Shown: piece by piece, positions 34,516-44,975 of the stretch
Position numbering within the stretch: the first letter of the stretch is position 1
How the letters are laid out: the number at the start of each line of letters is the position of its first letter
Assembly: GCF_001693415.1 (NCBI RefSeq)
Contig: NZ_MAKX01000001.1
Span: 1,010,047-1,074,046 of the forward strand
Reading direction: 5' to 3'
Source: Tenacibaculum soleae
GTDB taxonomy: Bacteria > Bacteroidota > Bacteroidia > Flavobacteriales > Flavobacteriaceae
Length of the DNA stretch: 64,000 bases
Translations under genes and position numbers: made by a program
Notes under the pieces: model-generated
Told to the model about the DNA's origin: nothing
What the model saw: only the letters and a program-made list of their open reading frames with translations
The model's database searches: none

Positions 34516-35643
34516 TTATGAATGATTTTTTATTTTATTAATTATAAAATGGTAATCATCAAAGTTGTTTACAAAATCTAAATCAGAAACATCAATAATC
34601 AGTATGTTTAAATCTTGTTGTGTTTTTATAAAGTTACTATAACCATCGTGAATTTTTTGTAAATATTCAGCTTCAATATTTTGCTCATATTCACGACCTC
34701 TATTTTTAATATTTTCTAGTAATCGATCTGTATTTTGGTATAAATATACATACAAGTCAGGTTTTGTAATTTCTTTATACATTAAATCGAACATTTTACG
34801 ATACAATTTATATTCATCTTTTTGTAAAGTAACTTGTGCAAAAATTAATGATTTAAAGATGTAGTAATCAGAAACGATAAAGTTTTTAAATAAATCAAAT
34901 TGTGCTAAATCATCAGATAACTGTTGGTACCTGTCTGCTAAAAAACTCATTTCTAAAGAAAAAGCATAACGTTCATTATCTTCATAGAATTTTGGTAAAA
35001 ACGGATTGTCGGCAAAACGTTCTAATACAATCTTGGCATTAAACTCATCTGACATCATATTTGCTAATGATGTTTTTCCTGCGCCAATATTACCTTCTAT
35101 AGCTATGTAATTGTATTTTTCGGTTATAGGAATAGGTCTTTCTAATTGTTTTTTGATAGGTGTTATTTTTGAGCTATCGATACAGTTTTTTAAACAAATG
35201 TATAAATGTTTTTTTTCTATTGGGTGAAGGGTATTTCGAGCAATTTCAACCAACGGAACTAATACAAACTTTCGTTCTAACATTCGTGGATGTGGTACAA
35301 TAAGGTTTTTAGAAAATATAATCTCATCTTCAAATAAGACAATGTCTATATCAATAATTCTATCTGTGTAACCTTTAGTTGTTTTTGGAGATCTCCCTAA
35401 TTCTTTTTCAATAATAAGTAATGTTTTTATTAAGCTTTCAGGAGGTAAATAGGTTGATACTTTGATGCAGGTATTATAAAATTCTGCGCCATCAAAACCT
35501 AAAGAAGGAGTTTTATATATTGAAGCAATTTTTTGAATTGCACCAACTTTATTAGCAATTAAATTTATTGCATTTTGAATGTTTTTGAATTTATCACCTT
35601 GGTTTGTCCCTATAGATAAATATGTAGTTCGTTGTATTTTCAT
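34516..35643 (-). CDS. folK: fusion of HPPK (FolK) and deoxynucleoside kinase
   Basis: The 375-residue protein joins two enzymes. Residues 1-150 are 6-hydroxymethyl-7,8-dihydropterin pyrophosphokinase, with LSIGTNQGDK, GRSPKTTKGYTDRIIDIDIV and VPHPRMLERKFVL. Residues 175-375 are a deoxynucleoside kinase with P-loop IEGNIGAGKT, ADRYQ and the LID arginines NRGREYEQ. It thus links folate synthesis to nucleotide salvage. A stand-alone deoxynucleoside kinase occurs at 44034. The fusion is continuous with no sign of frameshift. Confidence 0.92.
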   Translation of the reverse strand: MKIQRTTYLSIGTNQGDKFKNIQNAINLIANKVGAIQKIASIYKTPSLGFDGAEFYNTCIKVSTYLPPESLIKTLLIIEKELGRSPKTTKGYTDRIIDIDIVLFEDEIIFSKNLIVPHPRMLERKFVLVPLVEIARNTLHPIEKKHLYICLKNCIDSSKITPIKKQLERPIPITEKYNYIAIEGNIGAGKTSLANMMSDEFNAKIVLERFADNPFLPKFYEDNERYAFSLEMSFLADRYQQLSDDLAQFDLFKNFIVSDYYIFKSLIFAQVTLQKDEYKLYRKMFDLMYKEITKPDLYVYLYQNTDRLLENIKNRGREYEQNIEAEYLQKIHDGYSNFIKTQQDLNILIIDVSDLDFVNNFDDYHFIINKIKNHS

Positions 35644-35746
35644 GAGCAGATTGCAAAGTAAAATAAAACTAAAATAAGATGGATAAAAAAAACAGTTTAA
35701 TTTTAAAAAAAAAAGTAAAGTAAGATTGTTTTTACGTGTTTATCTA

Positions 35747-35781
35747 AAACAAAAAAACAACCATAAGGTTGTTTTTTTGTT
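35747..35781 (-). terminator. terminator after pnp
   Basis: A 17-bp perfect stem (ending CAACC, ATAA loop, GGTTG) of A/T-rich arms provides the T run in both directions, just after the pnp stop codon. Confidence 0.85.
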
Positions 35782-35798
35782 TTAAGAAAGAAGGTTTT

Positions 35799-38045
35799 CT
35801 ATGCTTCTTTTTTATCTTCTCTTGGTTTTCTATCATCACGACGATTGTCACGTCCACGATTATCTCTTCCTCTATTATCACGGCCACCACTTCTTTTATC
35901 ATCTCTTGGTGGTCTTGCTACATAACCTTCTGGTTTTGGTAACAAAGCTTTACGAGAAACTTTTTCTTTACGTGTTCTAGGGTCAGTTCCAAAATATTTT
36001 ACATCAAAAACATCTCCCATATTTACAACATCAGAAACATTTTCTGTACGTTCCCAAGCTAATTCACTTACGTGTAATAAAACTTCGTTTCCTGGAGCCT
36101 CCATATATTCTACAACGGCACCGAAATCTAACATTTTAATTACTTTTACTTCATAAGCACTACCAACTTGTGGCTTAAATAACATTGATTCGATACGTGA
36201 AGTAACCGCATCAATTCCTTCAGGTTTAGTACCTAAAATTTCAATGATTCCTTCTTCTGTTACAGGATCTTCTGTTACTACAATTGTAGTTTCAGTATCT
36301 TTTTGTAACTCTTGAATATGTTTACCTCCTGGGCCAATAAATGCACCAATCATATCATTAGGGATACGTCTAGTTATCATTTTAGGCGCATGTGCTTTAA
36401 CATCTTCGTTTGGAGTTTGAATAGTATCGGTTAATTTAGATAAAATATGTAAACGACCATCACGAGCTTGTTTTAGCGCATTTACTAAAATCTCATATGA
36501 TAATCCTTTTACTTTAATATCCATCTGACAAGCAGTAATACCATCAGCAGTACCAGTTACTTTAAAATCCATATCACCTAAATGATCTTCGTCTCCTAAA
36601 ATATCAGATAAAACTGCGTAACGATCACCATCAGAAATTAATCCCATAGCAATACCTGAAACTGGTTTTTTCATTTGTACACCAGCGTCCATCATTGCCA
36701 TTGTACCAGCACATACTGTTGCCATAGATGAAGAACCGTTAGATTCTAATACTTCAGATACAACTCTTACCGTGTAAGGGCAATCATCAGGAACCATTCC
36801 TTTTAATGCTCTTTGTGCTAAGTTACCATGACCAACTTCTCTACGTGAAGTTCCTCTTAAAGGACGTGCTTCACCTGTACAGAAAGGAGGGAAGTTATAG
36901 TGTAAATAGAAAGTTTCCTCACCTTCGTAAGTAGGCATGTCTATTTTATTTGCTTCTCTTGATGTTCCTAAAGTTACTGTGGCTAATGCTTGAGTTTCAC
37001 CACGTGTAAAGATTGAAGAACCGTGTGTTGATGGTAAGTAATCTACTTCACACCAAATTGGTCTGATGTCTGTTGTTTTACGACCATCTAAACGTAAACC
37101 TTCAGCTAATGTTAATTCACGAACAGCATTTTTTTGAGCTTTATTGAAATATTTTCCAATTAATCCACCAAAATCAGCTATTTCTTCTTCAGAAAAAGTT
37201 GCAACAACTTCTTCTTTAACTTCTGCAAATGCAGCAGAACGTTCAGCTTTTGAAGTTCCTTGTTTTGCAATAGCATAACATTTATCGTAAGCTAAATCAT
37301 TAATCTTTTTAGCTAACTCTTCATCTTCTCTTTCTGGTTCGTATTCGCGAGTTTCTTTTTTACCAAAAGCTTCAGCTAAACGCACCTGAGCAGCACATTG
37401 TACTTTAATAGCTTCGTGTGCAAATTTAATTGCATCGGCCATTTCTTCTTCAGAAACTTCATCCATTTCTCCTTCTACCATCATTACAGAATCTGCAGAA
37501 GCTCCAATCATCATATCTAAATCAGCATCTGCTAATTGAGTTCTGTTTGGATTGATAACAAATTCCCCATTTACACGTGCAACACGTACTTCAGAAATTG
37601 GTGTTTCGAAAGGAATATCAGACAATTGTATTACTGTTGATGCTGCTAAACCTGCTAAAGCGTCTGGCATAACATCTTCGTCATGAGACATTAATTGAAT
37701 CATAACTTGTGTTTCCGCATGGTAATCTTTTGGAAATAATGGACGTAAAACACGGTCTACTAAACGCATTGTTAATACTTCTCCATCACTTGGTCTTGCT
37801 TCTCTTTTAAAGAATCCTCCAGGATAACGTCCTGCGGCAGCAAATTTTTCTCTATAATCTACCGTTAAAGGTAAAAAATCTACATCAGATTGCTTGTAGT
37901 TAGATACAACTGTACATAACAACATTGCTTTTCCCATTTGAACAACAACTGACCCGTGGGCTTGTTTTGCTAACTTACCCGTTTCTAATGAGATGGTTCT
38001 TCCATCTCCAAGGTCGATGACCTCTCTAAATACTTTTGGAATCAT
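35799..38045 (-). CDS. pnp: polyribonucleotide nucleotidyltransferase
   Basis: The 748-residue phosphorolytic exoribonuclease has two RNase PH domains, a linker helix domain, a KH domain ([17 protein letters not shown]) and an S1 domain ([14 protein letters not shown]). A C-terminal tail is rich in Arg, Gly and Asp (repeated GRDNR). Such an RG-rich tail is likely to bind RNA. It follows rpsO, the classical rpsO-pnp order, but with a terminator and 184 bases between. Confidence 0.96.
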   Translation of the reverse strand: MIPKVFREVIDLGDGRTISLETGKLAKQAHGSVVVQMGKAMLLCTVVSNYKQSDVDFLPLTVDYREKFAAAGRYPGGFFKREARPSDGEVLTMRLVDRVLRPLFPKDYHAETQVMIQLMSHDEDVMPDALAGLAASTVIQLSDIPFETPISEVRVARVNGEFVINPNRTQLADADLDMMIGASADSVMMVEGEMDEVSEEEMADAIKFAHEAIKVQCAAQVRLAEAFGKKETREYEPEREDEELAKKINDLAYDKCYAIAKQGTSKAERSAAFAEVKEEVVATFSEEEIADFGGLIGKYFNKAQKNAVRELTLAEGLRLDGRKTTDIRPIWCEVDYLPSTHGSSIFTRGETQALATVTLGTSREANKIDMPTYEGEETFYLHYNFPPFCTGEARPLRGTSRREVGHGNLAQRALKGMVPDDCPYTVRVVSEVLESNGSSSMATVCAGTMAMMDAGVQMKKPVSGIAMGLISDGDRYAVLSDILGDEDHLGDMDFKVTGTADGITACQMDIKVKGLSYEILVNALKQARDGRLHILSKLTDTIQTPNEDVKAHAPKMITRRIPNDMIGAFIGPGGKHIQELQKDTETTIVVTEDPVTEEGIIEILGTKPEGIDAVTSRIESMLFKPQVGSAYEVKVIKMLDFGAVVEYMEAPGNEVLLHVSELAWERTENVSDVVNMGDVFDVKYFGTDPRTRKEKVSRKALLPKPEGYVARPPRDDKRSGGRDNRGRDNRGRDNRRDDRKPREDKKEA

Positions 38046-38190
38046 AAATTTTAATTCTAAATTTTTAAATTGTTTGTTGTTGTGTTGTTATTGTTTGTTG
38101 TTGCAATGGAAATTCAAAATTGTTGTTAAAAATTTTGAGTTTTTTATATAAATTTCTGTTTGTTAGTCAGAAATGAATTTTTGTAAAATA

Positions 38191-38221
38191 AAAAAGAGGC
38201 ACGTTTATAGAGCCTCTTTTT
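38191..38221 (-). terminator. terminator between rpsO and pnp
   Basis: A 10-bp stem (AAAAAGAGGC with GCCTCTTTTT) follows the rpsO stop codon. The remaining 145 bases before pnp are AT-rich and carry a TTGTTG-type low-complexity stretch at about 38070-38105. Confidence 0.8.
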
Positions 38222-38229
38222 GAAAGAAA

Positions 38230-38499
38230 TTATTTTCTAATTCCTAATTCTTTAATAATTGCACGATATCTGTTGATTTCTTTTTTCTTCAAGTAATCTA
38301 ACAAGCTTCTACGCTTACCAACCATTCTTACTAATGAACGCTCTGTGTTAAAATCTTTACGATTTTGCTTTAAGTGCTCAGTTAAGTGGTTAATTCTGTG
38401 TGTGAATAATGCAATTTGACCTTCTGCAGAACCAGTATCGTTTGCTCCTTTACCGTGTTTTGTGAAGATGTTTTCTTTTACTTCTTTAGTTAAATACAT
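38230..38499 (-). CDS. rpsO: 30S ribosomal protein S15
   Basis: The 89-residue protein has the full length of S15 and its signatures DTGSAEGQIALFTHRINHLTEHL and SLVRMVGKRRSLLDYLKK. It binds 16S rRNA in the central domain of the small subunit. Confidence 0.97.
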   Translation of the reverse strand: MYLTKEVKENIFTKHGKGANDTGSAEGQIALFTHRINHLTEHLKQNRKDFNTERSLVRMVGKRRSLLDYLKKKEINRYRAIIKELGIRK

Positions 38500-38597
38500 A
38501 CCAATATTGTTTAAATGATTTTAATGTACACAATGCTTTTGCATTGAATCAGCAAATGTACAACTATTTTTTAAAATCATATTAATGATGTAAAAAT

Positions 38598-38625
38598 AAA
38601 AAAGCTAGCATTTGCTAGCTTTTTT
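38598..38625 (-). terminator. terminator after accD
   Basis: An AAAAAGCTAGCA stem pairs with TGCTAGCTTTTT over a two-base loop, next to the accD stop codon. Confidence 0.8.
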
Positions 38626-38626
38626 A

Positions 38627-39484
38627 TTAGGCTCTTATGGGTTGATTTTGAATTAAATCAATGTATAAGTTTACTTGTTTTTTTAAGTTCTTACGCTCGT
38701 AAATACCATCTAAAAATCCGTGTTCTAATACAAACTCTGAACGTTGAAAGCCTTCAGGTAATTCTTTACCTGTTGTATCTTTTACAACACGTGGTCCTGC
38801 GAAAGCAATTAAAGCATTTGGTTCTGCTATATTAATGTCTCCTAACATTGCAAAAGAAGCTGTTGTGCCTCCAGTAGTAGGATCTGTACATAATGATATA
38901 TACGGAATTTTAGCATCTGCTAATTGCGCTAATTTCGCAGATGTTTTTACCAATTGCATTAATGATAGTGAAGCTTCCATCATACGGGCACCTCCTGATT
39001 TTGAAATCATTAAAAAAGGAAGCTTGTTTTTTATTGAATAATCAATAGCTCTTGCTATTTTTTCTCCAACAACACTTCCCATTGATCCTCCTATAAATGC
39101 AAAATCCATAGAAGCGATAACGATATCTTTTCCGTTAGATTTTCCTACAGCTGTACGAACGGCATCTTTTAAGCCTGTTTTCTTTTGCGCTGCTTTTAAA
39201 CGATCTGGATATTTTTTAGTGTCTTCAAATTTTAAAGGGTCTTTGGCAGTAAGATTTGAGTTTAACTCTTTAAAATCATTATCGTCAAAGAATATATCAA
39301 AATATTCATGACTTCCGATACGAACATGATAACCATCTTCAGGGCTTACATATAAGTTTTTCTTTAATTCATCAGTGTCAATTACCTTTCCGCTTGGTGT
39401 TTTATACCACAAGCCTTTAGGTGTATCTTTTTTTTGTTCTGTAGGGGTTTGAATCCCTTTATCTGTACGTTTAAACCAAGCCAT
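38627..39484 (-). CDS. accD: acetyl-CoA carboxylase carboxyltransferase beta subunit lacking the zinc finger cysteines
   Basis: The 285-residue protein forms the carboxyltransferase with AccA to make malonyl-CoA. The crotonase-type core is clear ([40 protein letters not shown]). In the N-terminal region where bacterial AccD has a four-cysteine zinc ribbon, this protein has WYKTPSGKV and [12 protein letters not shown], with no cysteine at any of the four positions. The surrounding residues align well, so the domain is present but metal-free. Confidence 0.93.
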   Translation of the reverse strand: MAWFKRTDKGIQTPTEQKKDTPKGLWYKTPSGKVIDTDELKKNLYVSPEDGYHVRIGSHEYFDIFFDDNDFKELNSNLTAKDPLKFEDTKKYPDRLKAAQKKTGLKDAVRTAVGKSNGKDIVIASMDFAFIGGSMGSVVGEKIARAIDYSIKNKLPFLMISKSGGARMMEASLSLMQLVKTSAKLAQLADAKIPYISLCTDPTTGGTTASFAMLGDINIAEPNALIAFAGPRVVKDTTGKELPEGFQRSEFVLEHGFLDGIYERKNLKKQVNLYIDLIQNQPIRA

Positions 39485-39589
39485 AGTTTAGTTTATTTTT
39501 TGTTGTTTGTTAGTATATGACTCTTATTTTGTAAAAAAGAGTAGGCTACAAATGTAAATTATTTTTATGAACTTTGGTTTTTTGAAACA

Positions 39590-39626
39590 AAAAAAGCGCT
39601 TAGAATATTTCTAAGCGCTTTTTTTA
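39590..39626 (-). terminator. terminator after fbaA
   Basis: A 15-bp stem (AGCGCTTAGA with TCTAAGCGCT core) flanked by A and T runs follows the fbaA stop codon. Confidence 0.85.
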
Positions 39627-39636
39627 TAAGTAATTT

Positions 39637-40695
39637 TTATAATGTATTTACATTGTTTAAGTCTTCAAAAGCTTTTTTAAGACGTGTTTTAAATGTAATT
39701 TCACCTTCTCGTAACCATTTACGAGGGTCATAATGTTTTTTATTTGGTTGGTCGGCTCCATCAGGATTACCAATTTGGCTTGCTAAATATTCTTTTTTCG
39801 CTAAAACATAATCTCTAACACCTTCGGTAAAAGCATATTGTAGGTCAGTGTCAATATTCATTTTTATAACTCCGTAGCCAATTGCTTCTCTAATTTCATC
39901 TAAAGTAGAACCTGATCCTCCGTGAAAAACAAAATCGATCGTGTTATGAGGTACATTATATTTTTTTGAAATATATTCTTGTGAGTCTTTTAATATAGAA
40001 GGGGTTAATTTTACGTTTCCTGGTTTGTATACACCATGTACATTTCCAAAGGCAGCAGCAATGGTAAATTGATCACTTACTTTCATTAATTCTTCGTAAG
40101 CAAAAGCAACCTCTTCGGGTTGTGTGTATAATTTAGAAATATCAACATCTGAATTATCAACACCGTCTTCTTCTCCTCCTGTAATACCTAATTCAATTTC
40201 TAAAGTCATTCCTATTTTACTCATTCGAGCTAAATACTCTTTACAAATTTCAATATTTTCTTTAATTGGCTCTTCAGATAAATCAATCATGTGAGAGCTG
40301 TATAAAGATTTTCCTGTTTCTTTATAATGTTGTTCACTTGCGTCAAGTAAACCATCAATCCAAGGTAATAACTTTTTAGCGGCGTGGTCGGTATGTAAAA
40401 TTACAGGAATACCATAAGCATCAGCTAATAAATGAACGTGTTTTGCTCCGGCAACTGCCCCTGCGATAGCTGCTTTTTCATTTTCGTTAGATAAGCCTTT
40501 ACCGGCGTTAAATTGTGCTCCTCCGTTAGAGAATTGAATTATAACGGGTGAGTTTAATTCTTTTGCAGTTTCTAAAACAGTGTTTACTGTATTAGATCCT
40601 ACCACGTTTACAGCAGGTAAAGCAAATTTTTTATCTTTTGCTAATTGAAATATTTCTTGTACTTCTTTTCCAGTAGCAACGCCAGCTTTTATCAT
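39637..40695 (-). CDS. fbaA: class II fructose-bisphosphate aldolase
   Basis: The 352-residue zinc-dependent aldolase acts in glycolysis and gluconeogenesis. It has VILHTDHAAKK with metal-binding histidines, the phosphate-binding FVFHGGSGSTLDEI and the NIDTDLQYAFT segment. It is close in length to E. coli FbaA and monocistronic. Confidence 0.95.
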   Translation of the reverse strand: MIKAGVATGKEVQEIFQLAKDKKFALPAVNVVGSNTVNTVLETAKELNSPVIIQFSNGGAQFNAGKGLSNENEKAAIAGAVAGAKHVHLLADAYGIPVILHTDHAAKKLLPWIDGLLDASEQHYKETGKSLYSSHMIDLSEEPIKENIEICKEYLARMSKIGMTLEIELGITGGEEDGVDNSDVDISKLYTQPEEVAFAYEELMKVSDQFTIAAAFGNVHGVYKPGNVKLTPSILKDSQEYISKKYNVPHNTIDFVFHGGSGSTLDEIREAIGYGVIKMNIDTDLQYAFTEGVRDYVLAKKEYLASQIGNPDGADQPNKKHYDPRKWLREGEITFKTRLKKAFEDLNNVNTL

Positions 40696-40784
40696 TTTTT
40701 AGTTTTTTAGTTTACAGTTGTTGTGAATGCCAAATTTACACATTTTTGACTAAGTTATTGTCATTTTTACCGATAACGTTTTAG

Positions 40785-43235
40785 TTAAAAAGGGTAGTTA
40801 ATTCCGATATTTATAACAGAGCTTTTAAAATTGAAGTTTTTAAACCATCGATTATTAGTTAAGTAAGGTTCACGCATTTTAAATCCTAAGTCCAATCGGG
40901 CTACTAAAAATTTAAAGTCGTATCGGAGCCCAAATCCTGAGCCTACTGCCATATCATTTAGTGATTTTAGGTTTTTGAATTTTGCGTTTTCGTCAATAAA
41001 TTGAGAATTTGTGATATCCCAAATATTTCCTGCATCAACAAATAAAGCACCTTTTAATGAACCTATCATATCAAAACGATATTCAAAACTTGTTAAAAAT
41101 TTTAAGCTACCAATGTTATATTCTAACCCAGGGCGTCTGGTTCCTGGACCTAAGTCGTAGGTTCTCCATGCTCTAATGTCGTTTGATCCTCCTGCAAAAT
41201 AACTACGAGAAAAAGGAATGCTAGAGTTGTTGTAAGTTGCGATTGCTCCCAAAAATGTTCTGTGCGCTAAAACGGTGTTGCTTCCTAAATTCCAGTATTT
41301 TTTATATTCGATATCTGTTTTAAAATATTGTGCAATAGGTATTTTAAATACAGTTTTTCGTCCATTAGCATTTGTTTGCTTGGATAGCAAACCCATAATG
41401 TTCCCAGAATTTGCAATTCGAAATTTAAAAAAAGAAAAATTGGTGTCTTTCGTGTTTTCTTGGTTGTTATAGATATAATTAAAAGCTATTTCTGGAATTA
41501 AGAAATCAGAGGTAATGATATTGTATCTATTTAATATATTAAGGTTGCTTTGATATTCTGATGGATTTGTGCTGGCAAAAGAAGTGTCTCCTCTAACATC
41601 TTGAATAAATTGAAGTATATTATCAGAATTACTTGGTATATTTTGAGGTAAAGTATAATTATTATTAGCAGTATCTACATCTTTAAGTTTTGAATATTCA
41701 GATGAGTAGATATTAAAATAATTATCTACATTAAAATTACGAATATATTGTGTGTTGAAAAATTCTAATTGGATAGATTTCCGTTTATTATAATTCCATT
41801 TATAATCAATTCCTACAGATATATTTTGGTTATCAAGACCAATGTTTTTCTGAATTCCTCCACCAATGAAAAATTTGGTTTTTGGAAACATCCTTTTTGG
41901 TACAAGTGACTGTAAACCAAAGGGAGCCATAAAACGAGGCACTTCTAATGAAAGATCGGCTCCAATTTCCCATCCAGGTCCATTGTTAGAATTAAAATAA
42001 GAACCAAAAGTTGAAAATTTAAAAATTTCAGCACCTTTAAAGGTGTTTCTATTTGTTAAAGAAAACTTTAATGAAACATCGAAGTTACGGATGTTAGAGC
42101 GAGATAACTCAGTGTCTAAACCAAGAGTATATTTTTCAATAGGGGTTAAAAATATATTTGCTTCTAATTCATGGTCGCTTAATTCATTGTAACGAATAGA
42201 GGTAGATTTAAAATTTTTTAAACCTCTTAAATGGGTTCTAGTTAAATTTCTTGATATATCGTTATAAACCGAGTTGGGCTTAACAAACAATGATTGTGAT
42301 AAAAATTTTGGATTATACTTTAATTTTTTATGAGCATAAAAATTAATTCCTTTATACAATAAAGTATCTTTATGAAGAGAGTCTCTTTTATTGTAGGTAT
42401 AATCAGTAAAAACGTTTATTTTTTTTATTGTTTGAATTTTAAAAGGAATTACTCGGTCAGAAATATTAATATCTACACTTGTTTTCTGGTAATCTTTAAG
42501 TGTGTCATTATCAAAAGAAATATAATTTTCATTAAAATGATATATTCCTTTATTTCTAAATAAGGTAACTAGCCGATTTGCTTCTTTAATAAAATTACCA
42601 TCTTTATATTGGTCTCCAGATTTAAGAAAACTTTTACCTTTTGATTCTTTATAGATAACATCTAGAGTAGGAGATGAAATTTTGGTGTAAATAGAATCTA
42701 AAAAAGAAGGATTACCTTTTTGTATAGAGTAGGTTATAGCCCCTTTTCGATTAGAAATAGTGTCTTTTTTAAAGGATACTTTTGATCTAAAATAACCTTC
42801 TGTTTGAAAATAGGTTTTTAAATTTATAACCGTTTTTTTTGTTTTTATATCATCTATAATAATAGGAGCTTCCCCACTATTTAAAAACCAGTTATTAATT
42901 CCGATAAAATTTTTAGCTATAGAGATACTCTGTTTTTCAGAAAAGTTTTTTTTGAAAAAAGAATAAGTATTAGGGTGTTTTTTACCCCATTCGCTAGGTT
43001 TTTTAGGAGCTTTCGGGTTTCCTAAATTATAAAAATATAAAGATAAAGGTATGCCTAAGGCTTTTGCATTAGGACGTTGCAGCAATAATTCAGTAATGTT
43101 TTCACTAGAGTTTTTTATACTATCAATATAAACAGTGTTTTTTGCTAATAGTAACTCATTTTTATTTACATATTTTATCGTATTACACGAACTGAATAAG
43201 ATGACTAATAAAAAGAAGAAAGAAAGTTTTTTCAT
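40785..43235 (-). CDS. BamA/TamA-superfamily outer membrane lipoprotein
   Basis: The protein of about 816 residues starts MKKLSFFFLLVILFSSCNT (ATG at 43235) with a lipobox cysteine. POTRA-like repeats follow to about residue 380, then a C-terminal Omp85 barrel containing RSYFAGGSNDIRAWRTYDLGPG, the conserved barrel loop. TamA/BamA proteins insert outer-membrane proteins; a lipidated N-terminus is a Bacteroidota feature. It diverges from the methyltransferase gene. Its substrate is unknown. Confidence 0.85.
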   Translation of the reverse strand: MKKLSFFFLLVILFSSCNTIKYVNKNELLLAKNTVYIDSIKNSSENITELLLQRPNAKALGIPLSLYFYNLGNPKAPKKPSEWGKKHPNTYSFFKKNFSEKQSISIAKNFIGINNWFLNSGEAPIIIDDIKTKKTVINLKTYFQTEGYFRSKVSFKKDTISNRKGAITYSIQKGNPSFLDSIYTKISSPTLDVIYKESKGKSFLKSGDQYKDGNFIKEANRLVTLFRNKGIYHFNENYISFDNDTLKDYQKTSVDINISDRVIPFKIQTIKKINVFTDYTYNKRDSLHKDTLLYKGINFYAHKKLKYNPKFLSQSLFVKPNSVYNDISRNLTRTHLRGLKNFKSTSIRYNELSDHELEANIFLTPIEKYTLGLDTELSRSNIRNFDVSLKFSLTNRNTFKGAEIFKFSTFGSYFNSNNGPGWEIGADLSLEVPRFMAPFGLQSLVPKRMFPKTKFFIGGGIQKNIGLDNQNISVGIDYKWNYNKRKSIQLEFFNTQYIRNFNVDNYFNIYSSEYSKLKDVDTANNNYTLPQNIPSNSDNILQFIQDVRGDTSFASTNPSEYQSNLNILNRYNIITSDFLIPEIAFNYIYNNQENTKDTNFSFFKFRIANSGNIMGLLSKQTNANGRKTVFKIPIAQYFKTDIEYKKYWNLGSNTVLAHRTFLGAIATYNNSSIPFSRSYFAGGSNDIRAWRTYDLGPGTRRPGLEYNIGSLKFLTSFEYRFDMIGSLKGALFVDAGNIWDITNSQFIDENAKFKNLKSLNDMAVGSGFGLRYDFKFLVARLDLGFKMREPYLTNNRWFKNFNFKSSVINIGINYPF

Positions 43236-43308
43236 TAACTTTACGCCTCGTATTTTAAATGACAAAAATACTATTTTTTAGTGGTTATAATGTGTTAAAA
43301 AATATTTA

Positions 43309-44037
43309 ATGAGTTTATCAAAAAACAATCTGAAGTTAATAACAAGTTTACAACAAAAAAAGTATAGACAAAAGCATAAATTATTTGTTGCTGAAGGAAT
43401 AAAGGTTGTAAATGAGTTGTTAAAGTCGTCGGTAGAAGCATCGCATATTTTTATGACAGAAGATGTTGTTGAGTTACCTAAAAATGTAGCTCATACAGTT
43501 ATAACAGAAAATGAGTTAAAAAAAATTAGTACGTTAAAAAATCCGAATAAAGTTTTAGGATTATTTCAGATTCCTGATGAAAAAGAAATATCAGAAAACT
43601 GTTTTATAGTTGCTTTAGATGAAATAAATGATCCAGGTAATTTAGGAACCATTATTCGTTTGTGTGATTGGTTTGGTGTTACGGAGTTGATTTGTTCTAA
43701 AAGCACGGTAGATTGTTACAACCAAAAAGTAGTACAATCAACTATGGGGTCTTTAACCAGAGTAAATATTTCGTATGTTGATTTATATACATTTTTATCA
43801 AACAGTGATTTTCCTGTTTTTACAGCTGATATGGATGGTGACAATGTATATAAAACCTCATTACCCGAAAAAGCTGTTTTAGTAATGGGAAATGAAGCAA
43901 ACGGAATTTCAGCAGAAATATCGGCAATTGTAAACCGCAAGTTAACAATTCCTAGGTTTGGTGAAATTCAACAAACAGAAAGTTTAAATGTTGCAACAGC
44001 AACTGCTATTTTATTAAGTGAATTTAGAAGAAGTTAA
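43309..44037 (+). CDS. SpoU/TrmH-family RNA methyltransferase
   Basis: The 242-residue protein has the three SPOUT motifs: NDPGNLGTIIR, LVMGNEANGIS and ESLNVATATAILLSEF. The N-terminal substrate-binding domain includes LFVAEGIKVVNELL. It is expected to 2'-O-methylate rRNA or tRNA with S-adenosylmethionine; the target base cannot be told. Its stop codon overlaps that of the convergent kinase by four bases. Confidence 0.9.
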   Translation: MSLSKNNLKLITSLQQKKYRQKHKLFVAEGIKVVNELLKSSVEASHIFMTEDVVELPKNVAHTVITENELKKISTLKNPNKVLGLFQIPDEKEISENCFIVALDEINDPGNLGTIIRLCDWFGVTELICSKSTVDCYNQKVVQSTMGSLTRVNISYVDLYTFLSNSDFPVFTADMDGDNVYKTSLPEKAVLVMGNEANGISAEISAIVNRKLTIPRFGEIQQTESLNVATATAILLSEFRRS

Positions 44038-44648
44038 AATAAACCGTTTATTTGTGCGTCAATTTTATCAATAATAGACCCTAAATCTTCTTGATTTTTA
44101 ACAAAGTCTAAATTATCAACATCAATAACTAGTAGGTTTCCTTTGGTGTATTGGCTAATCCACGCTTCGTAACGTTCATTTAACCTGCTTAAATAATCGA
44201 TACTAATAGAGTTTTCATACTCTCTGCCTCGCTTGTGAATTTGACCAACTAAAGTAGAAATATCTGCACGTAAATAAATTAATAAATCTGGAGGGGTTAC
44301 TAAATTTTCCATTAATTCGAATAACGAAGAATAATTACTATAATCACGATTCGTCATCAAGCCCATTGCGTGTAAGTTAGGTGCAAAAATATGTGCATCT
44401 TCGTAAATAGTTCTATCCTGAATTATTTTTTTGCCAGATTGCCTTAATTCTAATACTTGACGAAAACGGCTGTTTAAAAAGAAAACTTGTAGGTTAAAAG
44501 ACCAACGTTCCATTTCAGCATAAAAGTCATCTAAATAAGGATTCTCATCTACCGATTCAAAATGAGGATCCCAATTGTAATGTTTAGCTAATAATTTAGT
44601 TAAAGTGGTTTTACCTGCGCCAATATTTCCGGCAATTGCTACATGCAT
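44034..44648 (-). CDS. deoxynucleoside kinase
   Basis: The 204-residue protein has P-loop AIAGNIGAGKTTL, the ER/D-type motif QDRTIYEDAHIF and the LID motif HKRGREYEN of the deoxynucleoside kinase family. It phosphorylates deoxynucleosides for salvage. It is a paralogue of the kinase half of the FolK fusion at 34516, but lacks the FolK domain and has a slightly different active-site region. The preferred base is not readable. Confidence 0.9.
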   Translation of the reverse strand: MHVAIAGNIGAGKTTLTKLLAKHYNWDPHFESVDENPYLDDFYAEMERWSFNLQVFFLNSRFRQVLELRQSGKKIIQDRTIYEDAHIFAPNLHAMGLMTNRDYSNYSSLFELMENLVTPPDLLIYLRADISTLVGQIHKRGREYENSISIDYLSRLNERYEAWISQYTKGNLLVIDVDNLDFVKNQEDLGSIIDKIDAQINGLF

Positions 44649-44975
44649 ATTTTTAGATATTTCAAGATGGTAAAATTACATAAAAAAAGAGATTTGTAAC
44701 AATGTTTAACAAATCAATTTATAACCATAGCCTTACATATTTACAATTTGAATGTTTTTGTTGTGTTTTAATTTTTTTGCGTAGTTTAGAAATAAATACA
44801 TATGATAAGTGTTAAAAATATATCATTATTCTATATTATTTTTAATAAAATAACTAATCATGTCTCTACATATTAATACGTTTATTGTTTTGTCTTTAAT
44901 GATAATTTTAAGTAATGAGTAAAAATCAAAAAACCTTCTATTAAAAAAGGTTTTTTGATCTAGTTAGTGAAATTT
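44649..44975. other. intergenic with terminator for the metalloprotease gene
   Basis: The 327-bp AT-rich spacer holds a hairpin at about 44927-44957 (AAAAAACCTT with AAGGTTTTTT) that can end transcription of the metalloprotease on the minus strand. The rest has no open frame or motif that I recognise. Confidence 0.6.
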
